Under the pieces are notes generated by a model that saw nothing but the letters and a program-made list of their open reading frames with translations, did not search any database and was not told where the DNA came from. A program made the position numbers and the translations under genes. Shown in pieces: positions 46,349 to 56,398 of a stretch of DNA of 64,000 nucleotides (positions within the stretch are counted from its first letter, which is position 1; the number at the start of each line of letters is the position of its first letter). Origin of the DNA: Metaphire vulgaris (lineage: Eukaryota; Annelida; Clitellata; Crassiclitellata; Megascolecidae); contig CM030833.1 in NCBI GenBank assembly GCA_018105865.1, positions 14,802,381-14,866,380 of the forward strand. The letters are read 5' to 3'.

Positions 46349-47005
46349 CTAGAAAGAGGCTCGCTTCGCTCGCGCTCGCTTCGCTCGCAGTGCAGCATAA
46401 TACTAATCTAATACCTATACCTAATACCCAATCATTGAATTCATGCTGAACAACATTTCAATGATCGCCACCTAGCCAAGCTCTGCGCCACGTAATAATT
46501 AGGCCTATGTACGTTAAAATCACGCAACTGTGGTCATGTGTGACGCTGTACACGTATTTTTTTGTGTACGCACAACTACCTGAGGCTGCGAACAATTGTT
46601 ACCAATAGCAACGTCGTCGCACGCCCAGCCGACCGTGTTAAACTACGATTCTAATTTCTACGAACAATTGTTACGAATAGCAACGTCGTCTTCGAACATC
46701 GTCCACCAACGCATCGCGACGTAAGGACTAAACGGTCTAAACCGTCTACCAATAGTCAACGCTCGCCCACCAACGCATCGCGACGTAAGGACTAAACGGT
46801 CTAAACCGTCTACCAATAGTCAACGCTCGCCCACCAACGCATCGCGACGTAAGGACTAAACGGTCTAAACCGTCTACCAATAGTCAACGCTCGCCCACCA
46901 ACGCATCGCGACGTAAGGACTAAACGGTCTAAACCGTCTACCAATAGTCAACCAATCAGAACGCTTGAAGGTAACAGACATACAGATAACGATTTTAATA
47001 TGATA
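46349..47005 (-). mobile_element. Helitron array member 2 with 61-bp tandem repeats
   Basis: Minus 5' end TATCATATTAAAATCG at 47005 and 3' CTAG at 46352-46349, preceded by a doubled GCGAGCGAAGCGAGC. Contains four tandem copies of a roughly 61-bp unit (plus strand CATCGCGACGTAAGGAC...ACCAATAGTCAACG) at about 46700-46950. Otherwise close to 11488-12060 in reverse. Confidence 0.75.
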
Positions 47006-47040
47006 CTAGAACTCGAAGGCTCGCTTCGCTCGCGAATGTA
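47006..47040 (-). mobile_element. Helitron 3'-end fragment, array member 1
   Basis: Minus strand: TTCGCGAGCGAAGCGAGCC then TTCGAGTTCTAG ending at 47006, directly against the 5' end of the next member. The upstream part is lost into a TA tract. Confidence 0.55.
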
Positions 47041-47248
47041 ATAGATATATATATATATATATATATATGACGCCTCCCAACCCCGGACACTTGTAAATAG
47101 TCGAACTCTGTAAATATGAATACTGTGTGTATATTCTTAGTAACCTGGTCCTAAACCTGCGGAGCTGTACATAGTTTAGCAGACGCTCATCGTCTTTGAT
47201 ACGGATGCGTCTATAAATAAACGAATTTAAATAATTAAATGAAATGAA

Positions 47249-47251
<3 letters not shown>

Positions 47252-47340
<89 letters not shown>
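47252..47340. repeat. (TA)n microsatellite, ~90 bp
   Basis: Uninterrupted TA run. Ile/Tyr-repeat ORFs across it on both strands are artefacts. Confidence 0.95.
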
Positions 47341-47343
<3 letters not shown>

Positions 47344-47364
47344 AAAAGCCACAGAAGTTGGCAC

Positions 47365-47640
47365 TTGTACAAAAAGTTAGCGCCTTCAGGTATGCACGGC
47401 AACGGCTGAATGAGAGCAGATTGCCAGCCTTTCCCTCGCCGCCTTTCCTTCCACCGAGTTTACACTCAATGTACTCATTCACAGCTGAGTCGACTGGGGG
47501 CGCTTGAGGCAGAAACAACGAAAAGTTTCTGCCGCGGCCGTTGGTTGAACTACGAACCACGGACCTCAAGATTGGCAGACCAGTGCGCTAACAACTGTTC
47601 CACCGCACAACCCTTCGGGTCGACTGGCAATATCGCTGAG
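47365..47640 (-). repeat. tRNA-like SINE candidate
   Basis: On the minus strand GTGCGGTGGAACAGTTGTTAG resembles an A box and GGTCCGTGGTTCGTAGTTC a B box. The tail (GGCTGAATGAGAGCAG block) is shared with 29430-29520. Plausible SINE; the body is not coding. Confidence 0.45.
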
Positions 47641-48017
47641 ATCAAGGGAAAATGTCATTCCATTCTCCAGAGCCATCCCTGTCCAGTTGGACTGCGGTCG
47701 CCTAACCTCTCCCTACCTCCGTCAGTTCCACGATCGTCAGACTAATGAAAGCCTTAACGAGTAAAGCGCAGAACAGAAAGACCTAATCCTTGTTCAGTCT
47801 TTGTCAGTCTACCGGTTTCTACGACAAAAAAGCTTTCTTATAAACATTGTAGCGTCAACAGATTTGGCGACGTAATACATTTTTGAGCCATATATAGCTA
47901 ATTAACTAACAGATTAAAAATCGTCTACGTCGGCATTTGTCATTGATTATCAATCTGGTATAAATCTTGTCTTACATACATTGTTGAGAAATAAACGGTT
48001 TTGATTGATTGATCGAT

Positions 48018-48050
<33 letters not shown>

Positions 48051-48119
48051 ATATCAGCCAAAAGTTGATCCTCTGTAGAACCTAGGGTTGCCAACCGTCC
48101 TTTATTTCATTATTTCATG
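47641..48119 (+). other. Repeat edges: (TTGA)n LINE tail and MITE end
   Basis: GAAATAAACGGTTTTGATTG then (ATTG)n at 47990-48050 is a LINE-type tail. CTAGGGTTGCCAACCGTCC at 48082 is a one-ended copy of the TAGGGTTGCC hAT family. No gene seen. Confidence 0.45.
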
Positions 48120-48250
48120 TGGCTGTCGCCAGAGAGCTAGGGCCTGGAACGTTCTACCTCCATTCGTTCAACTTGTCTCTTCGCTTGACATTTTCAAAAA
48201 GACTTAAAAGAAGCTAAAAACTTGGTTGTTCCACACCAGTTATGAACTTT
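48120..48250 (+). mobile_element. LINE ORF2 C-terminal fragment
   Basis: RAWNVLP-type sequence (GCCTGGAACGTTCTACCTCC), then TFSK.TLKEAKNWLFHTSY in shifted frames. This is the usual end of L2/CR1 RT ORFs. Short and broken. Confidence 0.55.
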
Positions 48251-48318
48251 AACTCAGTTAAATAATACCTGATGACACTCAGCTAGCCTATGCCTTTCCT
48301 TCTCACCTCTTTCATTCA

Positions 48319-49247
48319 GTGCTCCTATTGTTGAGCTTAAAATATCTATTGGACTCGAATGCTCTACACCAATTGTATTATGCTTTAATACAATCCTACC
48401 TAACTTACTGTATACAAACCTGGGGTAATAACTCTAAATCAAACATAAACAAAATCCAAATTATCCAAAATAAAGCTATAAGATTATTATTCAATGACCA
48501 TGATTATGTAAGCACAGCAAAATTATTCATAACCTACAAAATTTTAAATATTGAAAGTCTCTACAAATTTCATAACCTTATTCTCGTATATAAATATATC
48601 TATAAACTCCTTCCTAATCCTCTTCAAAACTTAAACTTATTTCAAACGAAAATTAATTTATCTGAAATAAATCTCAGAAATTTTAACAATCTCTTTCTTC
48701 CTTATGCCTCAACAAATAAGAGAAAATTTACTACAAAGTTTTCAGGACCTAGACTATGGAATAACCTGTCCAATGAACTGAGAATTATTAACAATTTCTT
48801 TTATTTTAAAAATTCTTTAAAAAGCTTCCTTTTCAATAACCAAGTCACAGTCAACCTGTAACTAAGTAATGAATCAACTACCTTAGCTGATTTAAAATCC
48901 TTAAGATTCTCTTAATCATTTTTATGCTTCTATACTTTACTATATCATTATTTATACTATTTTAAAGTGCAGTAGATTAATTCAACTTAAGACACTCTTA
49001 CCTTCAATTTCTGGAATTCCTTAACTAACTCTGTCACTTATAAACTAACTCTGTCACTTATAAATCACTAAACCAAATAGGTTGACCGTCTTACTGGTTT
49101 TATACCCTTTAGCCAACCCATTTCTCAAACGAATTATATATTTTTTACATATTATGATGTTCTTTTTGTTACATAGTAAGAAATGATTTAATTTTGTATG
49201 TTTAACCTGTATAATCTTGAGAAATAAAAATTGATTGATTGATTGAA
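48319..49247 (+). mobile_element. AT-rich LINE 3' part with (TTGA)n tail
   Basis: Encodes ALHQLYYALIQSYLTYCIQT, NKIQIIQNKAIRLLFNDHDY, GPRLWNNLSNELRI and ends SFLFNNQVTVNL-stop (48861). The 3' UTR ends GAAATAAAAATTGATTGATT. Similar protein to the nested LINE at 43124-43735; 5' truncated. Confidence 0.8.
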
Positions 49248-49329
49248 TCTGCATTCTCATCAATCTCTGCTTGGATGTCATCTAGTCTCCTCGCTCTTAA
49301 CCCATCTAAGACATAGTTTCTTTTAATTG

Positions 49330-50068
49330 GACTACCCCAACAACTCGAAAAATTGACAATCCTAAACTAGTTTTGGCTCCCGACACCACAATAATCCCTG
49401 TTCCAACTGCTAGAAATCTAGGATTCAAATTTGATTCTTTTCTAGACTTTAAATCACAAATCTCCCAACTATCAAAAGCCTGCTATGTTCATATTCGTGA
49501 CCTTCGCCGCCTACGCCCTTGCCTAGATACTAAAACTGACTCCACAATTGCCACCTCAATAGAGCACTCCAAATTAGATTATTGTAACTCCCTCTACTAT
49601 AACCTTCCCAAAGCCTCTATCAACAAATTGCAATCTATACAAAATACACTTGCTCGTGCTGTTACTAAGTCACCTAAATTCTCCCATATTTCACCCATAC
49701 TAAAATCATTAGGCCTACATTGGCCTACATTGGCTTAAAATAACTGAACGTATCCAATATAAGATAATAACACTTACATATAGCTCATTTCAGTCATCAA
49801 AATCTGTCTACCTTAGATCACTATTAACCCCTCAGCCTCCTCGACCCACACGTTCATCATCTTACCTCACTCTGGCACGCCCACTCAATCAGTCATCCCT
49901 GAAAATTTGCAACCGTACCTTCTCATACGACTCACCTGAACTTTGTAACTCGATCCCAGCTTCCCTCCGTAGACTTGAACACTTTAAAAGAATAAAATCT
50001 GAATCCTCAATTCCTAGAATTCCTGCATTATCTCCTCAAGTCTTCAGGTCTAAGCTTAAATCATAAGC
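49330..50068 (+). mobile_element. LINE RT C-terminal half
   Basis: VPTARNLGFKFDSFLDFKSQ, LDYCNSLYYNLPKASINKLQ, then (other frame) KITERIQYKIITLTYSS, RSSSYLTLARPLNQSS and SPQVFRSKLKS-stop. Typical L2/CR1 C-terminus in two frames. 5' truncated. Confidence 0.75.
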
Positions 50069-50180
50069 AAAAAGAGGTCATCACCACCACATTCTGGCAC
50101 TTGATGAGCAAAAAGTAGAAAGGTCACCGCAAAAAAATAAACCTTTAAAACTTTTTAGGGGGAACCCGTCACTGATTTTG
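50069..50180. mobile_element. MITE right-end fragment with shared motif
   Basis: AAGCAAAAAGAGGTCATCACC at 50063 and GAGCAAAAAGTAGAAAGGTC at 50105, then GGGGGAACCCGTCACTG. Looks like the right arm of a hAT-type MITE fused to the LINE end. Confidence 0.4.
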
Positions 50181-50632
50181 GTGGTCAGAAGTTTTTGACA
50201 TAATTACATGGGGTCACTGAAAGTTTCACAGTTGTTGTTGACAAGAGGATGGGGAAAATGCCCAAAATATTTGTTGACGTAATTAATGGCTCATAGGTAT
50301 ATAAATATGATAAGTCGATGAGTAAGATAAGTGGCCATTACGTAGTCTAATAAGGCATGAGGATTGATAATGTTAGGCTGTTAAATTTTTAATAATTGTC
50401 CGTTAATAATGATTTTGATTTGTTTGAGGCACTCGTCAATCGAATTCGAACCGCTACGTGACGAAGGACGGCTTGTGATTGGACAATACAAGGGAGAAGT
50501 GAACATTTTGACTGAGACTGCGATTTACAGTTTTAGAACTTATAGCGGTATGAGTGATCATTTTCTTGCGTCGATTGGCCGTCACGCATTATTTACGCGA
50601 CCTTTTGATTATTCGAATGTGAGTGGGCGAGA

Positions 50633-50706
<74 letters not shown>

Positions 50707-50962
50707 GAGAGACAGAGAGAGAGAGACAGAGAGAGAGACGTACAGACAGACAGAGACAGACAGAGACGGACCAGTCGGGACCACTGAAACGATGACTGGA
50801 CGCAGACCTGGTAGGCCCTATAGTAGGTTCTGCAAGACTGCAACTGGTTGGTTATAACTTTTCGCGCCAGACGGGCATGCAGGTTCAAGCTGTGATAGTC
50901 TCGTCGTTATCACATTATCATATAGCACAACTTAAAGGACCGCGCTGATAAAGGCTGCCAGA
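50181..50962 (+). other. Unassigned DNA with (GA)n microsatellite
   Basis: A frame at 50440-50620 (EFEPLRDEGRLVIGQYKG, HFLASIGRHALFTRPFDYS) might be an exon but lacks clear splice support and runs into a (GA)n tract at about 50630-50770. I do not recognise it. Confidence 0.3.
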
Positions 50963-51861
50963 TAGAGATGTGCGGGTACAGCAAAATGCATACCCTACCC
51001 GTACCCGTGGCAAAACTTTTTTACCCTACCCGTACCCGCTAGCGCTATACCCTACCCGACCCGTACCCGTAAGCTGTGTACCCGTACCCGTAACCGACTT
51101 TGGTTGGAATTTGGAGTTTTTGGATTTGGAATTTTGGACCCGTACCCGCGGGTGCGTTTACGGGGAATTACGGGTACAAGTACTACAAGGACCTGTACAT
51201 GGACCCGTGAACCCGTATCCGTTCCTAGAGACTATAGAGAGGCAACAGTGAAATAGGGGCTACGAAATTGGGATAACTATTCATTGTAAATAGCACGCAT
51301 GTTTAGATTAGGACCAGATCTAGTACTTAGAATCAGGATAATCAGTCAGCTAGCCTAAGTCGACATGAATGGGCTTGTTTAAAATATTTAGTAGATATCA
51401 TTTATCTATGAGCAGGCATTAGAACTCAAGTTAAACCACAAAACTTTACCAGAAGAACTTTCTCGGTCAAAGAGTCCTTGGAGGAGTCAGAGGACGCCAT
51501 TATAGATTTATTACTGTTGATGTCAAATTACGTCATTTGTATTTCCTTTATGTTTTCAATAAGTAAAATGCATGCTGTCTGACAAACTGAACGCGATGTA
51601 CAAGTTATACTAAATCACTTTACTCAATATTATTTTTCTATTACTGCATTGCTAATTTGCTATAGTAGTGAGAAATGAAAATATAACTTTTCGGGTAAAA
51701 CGGGTATACCCGTACCCGTAGCCGCTATACCCGTACCCGTAGCGCTGTACCCGTACCCGACCCGTACCCGTAAAATGTGTACCTACCTACCTACCCGTAC
51801 CCGCGGGTACGGGTACGGGGTAGGGTATACCCGCGGTTACGGGTATACCCGCACATCCCTA
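50963..51861. mobile_element. Non-autonomous hAT with ACCCGT subterminal repeats
   Basis: Ends TAGAGATGTGCGGGTA and TACCCGCACATCCCTA; 8-bp duplication CTGCCAGA/CTGCCAGC (50955-50962, 51862-51869). Both arms, about 200 bp each, are packed with TACCCGTACCCG units. The 400-bp middle is AT-rich and non-coding. 899 bp. Confidence 0.85.
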
Positions 51862-51869
51862 CTGCCAGC

Positions 51870-52986
51870 CTCTACTATCTCTCAGGGTCCGAGCAGAAGA
51901 TCCCCGCTGTGTCTACTACGGTGGCACACACACACAATAGCTGCAATTTCATAGTTCAGGTTTGGCATAGGTTTCAGTGTTTCAGTTGGGCCACTGTTGG
52001 GGAGGGATGGTTTTCCGACGTGTCACTGCTGACATTCGTCTTGAGTACCCGTCCGAGATAAAGTTGATGATGGCTGCGTTTGCTGAATGTACTTTGTATA
52101 ATAAAATGTGTCAGTTTCCACAATTTGATAGCTATGACGCCAGCCGTATAGTAGGCCGTGAAACTGATGCAGATAGCAGGTAGGCCTACTGTAAGTCGAC
52201 AATACTCTAAAATCTAGATAATTACTCAACAATTGAAACCTGTATTGCGATAATCGTGAATTCGCGTCAAAAGCTAGATGTAATGAGACAGTGACGCCTG
52301 GGACAGTGTAGGCCTATAGTAGGCTGTCATTTTGACAAAAGCTTCACTACTCGAAAAGTAAAACTGAAATTTTTAACATTCACAATCTCAGAGAAGAAAG
52401 TAGTACATCCCAGGTGTCTTCTTGTGTGTCTAAAATGTGCTAAAATTCACATGCGGGCATTTTTGATTTCTAAAAATTATCCGGGGGCACCACCGTAAAA
52501 AAGATGGAAGGGGAGAGAGAGAGGAGGTGAGAGAGGGAGAGAGGGGAAAGAAAAGAATGGAGGGGGAAAGAGGGGCACGGCAGGCAGTTGCACCGGGCGG
52601 ATTTTTTTCCTAGCTACGCCAATGACTGGACGTCATAGAGAATGACTGTTGTCAAGATTAAAATTAAACCTTACAGTAGTTCAAGCTTTATGAGCAACAG
52701 AACACACGCAGAAGTGGAAGAAATTCACGGGACTGTCACAACGTGCGAACTCTTCGCTACGACACTAAAGATGGGCAATTAGTGAAGAAGGAGGAAATGG
52801 AGAAAGAGAAAAAGAATATGGGGATAATGAAGAAGATGATTATGCAAATATTGGTAGAGAAAATCTGTATGATGTACTGTCATTTGCCATTTGGGCCCAT
52901 CTACTGAGTTCGCCCTTCAAACGATGGTTTCCGTGTCTAATGTCTAGACATTTAGGCCTATTTGGAAGCAAGACTGCTACTTCAAT
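51870..52986. other. Unassigned DNA; possible exon near 52000-52180
   Basis: A frame reads FRRVTADIRLEYPSEIKLMM, then TLYNKMCQFPQFDSYDASRI and ends near a GCAG-GTAGGC donor at about 52180. No family recognised. A G/A-rich tract (52500-52580) and a decayed MITE arm (TAGCTACGCCAATG near 52610) follow. Confidence 0.3.
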
Positions 52987-53093
52987 GCGGAAGATGGCAG
53001 AGTGGGACAGTGGGTTACGCACTGGATCGGTAGGTTGACGGAGAGGGTTCAAGCCCCGTTAGCGTCCCCAGTGGTTTTCACACAGGCAATGCC
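52987..53093 (+). repeat. tRNA-derived SINE copy
   Basis: GCGGAAGATGGCAGAGTGGG, GTGGGTTACGCACTGG, B box GGGTTCAAGCCCC and tail CACACAGGCAATGCC. Matches the copies at 25103-25217 and 28041-28165. Confidence 0.65.
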
Positions 53094-53303
53094 GCAAATC
53101 AGTGTTATTTAAGTTATGGTTTTTCAGTTACAGTTTAGTTAGTTATGTTTTTCAGTTTCAGTTACAGTTTTTCCCGGTTGACATTAACAACATGTAAATC
53201 AATGTGTATACATTACTTAGTTATGGGTTAGTGAAGTAAAGCAAAAATAATTAATTCAAACTTGGTTATGCCTCTATTATGTTGATTAAGCAGCTATTCC
53301 ACA

Positions 53304-53620
53304 CTATAGAAATTCGATACCTTTAGTCGAAACTGCATCTGCTGCTTCTTTTACCGCAATTTCTATCTTGATTCTAAAATCAGCTGCAATTTCCTTATGC
53401 TTAGCCTTTGAATGATTATCCATGTTTTCTTGCTGCATTTTTCCTTTCAGTAAGCAATTCCGAGCAAAATAAACGTCGCCGCACTTGTTTCTTCTCATTT
53501 ATTATGTATTTAACTGTTTAACTTACCCCCAAAACCCATTTTGGCGCCCTCTGATCACCTCGGCGCCCGGGGCATAATCCCCCACCTGCCTCCACCCCCA
53601 CATCGCTACGTCTCTGGTAA
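53304..53620 (-). mobile_element. Possible transposon relic with zinc-finger-like peptide
   Basis: A minus-strand frame (53498-53304) reads RRNKCGDVYFARNCLLKGKM then NMDNHSKAKHKEIAADF, with H-x5-H spacing reminiscent of transposase BED-like fingers. Just to its right, GGCGCCCGGGGCATAATCCC and CGCTACGTCTCTG look like a MITE right arm. No duplication found. Confidence 0.3.
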
Positions 53621-54010
53621 ACAGTAAACAAGCACATGCAGGCCAAAGCTTGGTCTGATCAGGTGTGGACAATGGAATGTAGACCGTTTAACGAAGGTCA
53701 TCCAATCAAGCAACCTCTGTTTGTTTGAGGTCTGTACTATAGCCCTGAATCTTGGCCCAAAAGAACATTACCCTCTCTGAGTCATGCACGTTTTGCCATA
53801 ACAATTGAAGTCCTACAGAATTAGACTTATCGCGTAGCCATCCCGTGACGCCATGCATCTAATTAAAATAAATAGGTCAAGCTGCGCTCAGCTGTTTATG
53901 CAAATGTGGTCAGCGAAGAGCTCTGAGCCAGTGAACATGACATCAAGCCAAGACTGTTTAATACTAACAGGCTAGTTCACATCGATGTATGGCTGCCTCA
54001 TTGTCTCAAA

Positions 54011-54030
54011 CCCCGCCCATTATGACGTCA
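54011..54030 (+). promoter_or_regulatory. GC-box and CRE-like sites
   Basis: CCCCGCCC at 54011 and TGACGTCA at about 54023 lie 160-180 bp upstream of the THAP relic ATG. They match Sp-type and CRE consensus; function untested. Confidence 0.35.
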
Positions 54031-54191
54031 GTGGTGGATTCGGAACAACCAGCCAGCCTGTTGCAATGTTAAAGGAATACAGCCAGTCGTTGTAATATTA
54101 AAGGAATACAGTTATTTTTATATTTGTTGATACAAGTTAGTAATAGTATATTGACAGTACTTAGACAGTCAGGCTAAGTGTATATAATAAA

Positions 54192-54342
54192 ATGCCAAAA
54201 AATTGTGCCGTTACAAATTGTAAGAACACGTGGAAGACAGACGATCACAGCATCGTTTCATTGCATCGATTTCAGAAAGATGCCACACTGTAAAACGTGG
54301 ATTAAACGGTGCTATCAGTCATTTCTTTACTACAGCAACTAA
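54192..54342 (+). pseudogene. THAP-domain N-terminal relic with a frameshift
   Basis: ATG at 54192 opens MPKNCAVTNCKNT, the THAP signature MPxxC-x4-C, then SLHRFQKDATL. The frame stops after 33 codons, but leaving out the single T at 54291 continues KTWIKRCYQSFLYYSN, matching the THAP KKWI..C region. The second Cys/His pair of the C2CH finger is not reached. THAP domains bind DNA in host proteins and P-element transposases. A MITE at 54386 follows directly. Confidence 0.6.
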
Positions 54343-54769
54343 ATATATTTGTCTGCTTTAATACCATCTAACTGTTACTTTCATACAGTGGCGTAAACCT
54401 GACGTAAACATTGGGGGGAGAATAACTTTAAAAGTTGACCCCCAGAAATATAAATATCCCCCTCCATTATGGGGATATTGCATATCATGGTGGGGACTTT
54501 AGATCGCCCATGAAATACGTTAAGGTGTTAGGAGGTCGTCGATAAAGTCAGACCGCCTTTCGTCTCTGAAAAAAGTCTTGACAAGCAAAAAAGTCATCCT
54601 GATATTTTTCTATTTTCCCCCTCCAAATACCCTGCTGACAAGCAAAAAAGGTCATCCGAAATGAATGAATGCGGATTTGGCGTCATTCTGGCATCAACAT
54701 CATGGGGAGGATAGATTTTTTACAATATAGCGCATTAGCGCAAAGCATTGGGAGGATAATTGATACTCT

Positions 54770-55722
54770 TGTGGCGAACCGGGCCTATCGAGGTTCCTAC
54801 GCCTCCTAAACTCAAGATGGCTCCGCCCGGTTCGGTGCACACGGGGTTATGACTCACTCTAAGGCACGTGGTCGTCCGTCTTAGCTTTTTGGCTAAGATC
54901 TCAGGCTCTCTTGCTACCACCTGTCACTACGCGCACTTTACCTGCACTCCGTTCCTATATTCCACACTTAATCCCTCTTTCTATGCATCGTCTTTCCTCT
55001 CCCTTAACTCTCCGTGCACCTTACTCCTCTCCGTGCACCTTACCTTTCACTGTGCACCTTGCCTCTCGCCGTGCACCTTGCCTCTTACCGTGCACCTTAC
55101 CTCTCACCGTGCACCTTGCCTCTCTCCGTGCACCTTACCTCTCGCCGTGCACCTTACCTTTCTCTACACCTTCGCACTGCACCTCTTGCAATGCACCTTC
55201 GCAATGCACCTCTCACAATGCACCTCTCAAATGCACCTTCGCAAATGCACTTCTCTCAATGCACCTCTCGCAATGCACCTCTCGCAATGCACTTCTCAAT
55301 GCACCTCTCAATGCACTTAATCTCAAGGGTGCTTCCTTAACCTCAGGGTGCACTCTTCCCACGGGTGCATAGGGTGCATAGTGCCCTATCCTTATATGCA
55401 CTTATATGGACCTTCTTACCATCACACGCCGCCTCGGCCATCGGTCCTGATCTGTGGCAGAACCGGCTATTTATACTGTTTCTGCCGCATGCACTCATCC
55501 TGCTAGCTCACACTCATCACCGCTCTTTAATTGCTGCGCGCTATACATTAATCGCCTATCTCTTAGCCTTACTGCTCTACTCGGTCAATCTATCATTATT
55601 ATATTGGGCCTATCTACCTATGCGGGCGGCTACCTGTCAAGGGATTAAGCTCATGAATTATTAATGACTCACTTGCGTCTATTGCTACTAAGGGTTCTAC
55701 GCTATTATCTAAATTCGCTACA
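54770..55722 (-). repeat. 3' LTR (left on plus strand)
   Basis: 953 bp. Plus strand begins TGTGGCGAACCGGG and ends AAATTCGCTACA. Holds a tandem array of GTGCACCTTACCTCTC-like and AATGCACCTCTCGC-like units at about 55010-55320. ORFs on both strands here are repeat artefacts. Confidence 0.93.
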
Positions 55723-55735
55723 CCACCCCGGACTT
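55723..55735 (-). other. Polypurine tract
   Basis: Minus strand AGTCCGGGGTGG directly before the 3' LTR; the purine-rich core is GGGGTGG. Confidence 0.6.
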
Positions 55736-56020
55736 ATTGCAGGGATGGACCCCATCCCTCATTTAATTAAAAATCGTGTGTGGGGATCCTATGTGTGTAC
55801 AATTATGCAGTTCAACACATTTTTATACAAGTGCACATCAGTTAACAATACAATGTCCATAAAACAATTAACATCACTAAGCAAGCTAAATAACACAATT
55901 TTAAACAATAACACAATTTTAAACAATAACACAATTTTAAACATGTTCAGTCCGATCATCGTTTTCTCTTTAATCGCTTCTTTATCTGTAATTAACAAAG
56001 TACAAATTATGTTATGCAAT

Positions 56021-56398
56021 TCAATCATTATATCTGGCTGGCCTCCTTCTCACTCTTTGAGGTCTCTGCTGTCTGACTTCTGATTCTCCAAGTCTCTCGG
56101 GTACTTCTGCATGTTCTTCCTCTGGTTCTGCGGGTGCTCTTTCGATTAAGTTCCTCGGTTCCCTTTCTGAAACTGACTCCATAGTGTGCCTAGTTTCGTC
56201 TTCTGTCGGTGCACTCTTCTCTTCACGAGACTTGTACAACAACATCTTATCTAAGTGCGTTACGAAGATTTTCCCCCGTGGCTTCTTCTGCACTCGAAAA
56301 TTGAGCGGTCCTGTACGTTCCAAGACAATGTAAGGGCCCTCATAGAATTTCTGCCATTTAGGTACAACCTCTCTTCCTTTCTTGGCACGAATATCCAT
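56021..56398 (-). CDS. Gypsy pol C-terminal segment (shifted frame)
   Basis: Continues the integrase C-terminus in another frame: WQKFYEGPYIVLERTGPLNF (GPY module), then FVTHLDKMLLYKSREEKS and an acidic/Arg-rich tail ending RRRPARYND. The split from the main ORF is a one-base shift near 56390. It overlaps the main ORF end, and the gene was probably one reading frame before the lesion. Confidence 0.8.
   Translation of the reverse strand: MDIRAKKGREVVPKWQKFYEGPYIVLERTGPLNFRVQKKPRGKIFVTHLDKMLLYKSREEKSAPTEDETRHTMESVSEREPRNLIERAPAEPEEEHAEVPERLGESEVRQQRPQRVRRRPARYND

Noticed and set aside
47006..47569. Ile/Tyr-repeat ORF of 187 residues on the minus strand
   Set aside because: It runs through a (TA)n tract and SINE sequence; no domain.
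50620..50800. Glu/Arg and Ser/Leu repeat ORFs on both strands
   Set aside because: They are translations of a (GA)n microsatellite.
54868..55372. Pro/Leu/Cys-rich ORFs in the LTR
   Set aside because: They read the GCACC minisatellite in several frames, the same in both LTRs.
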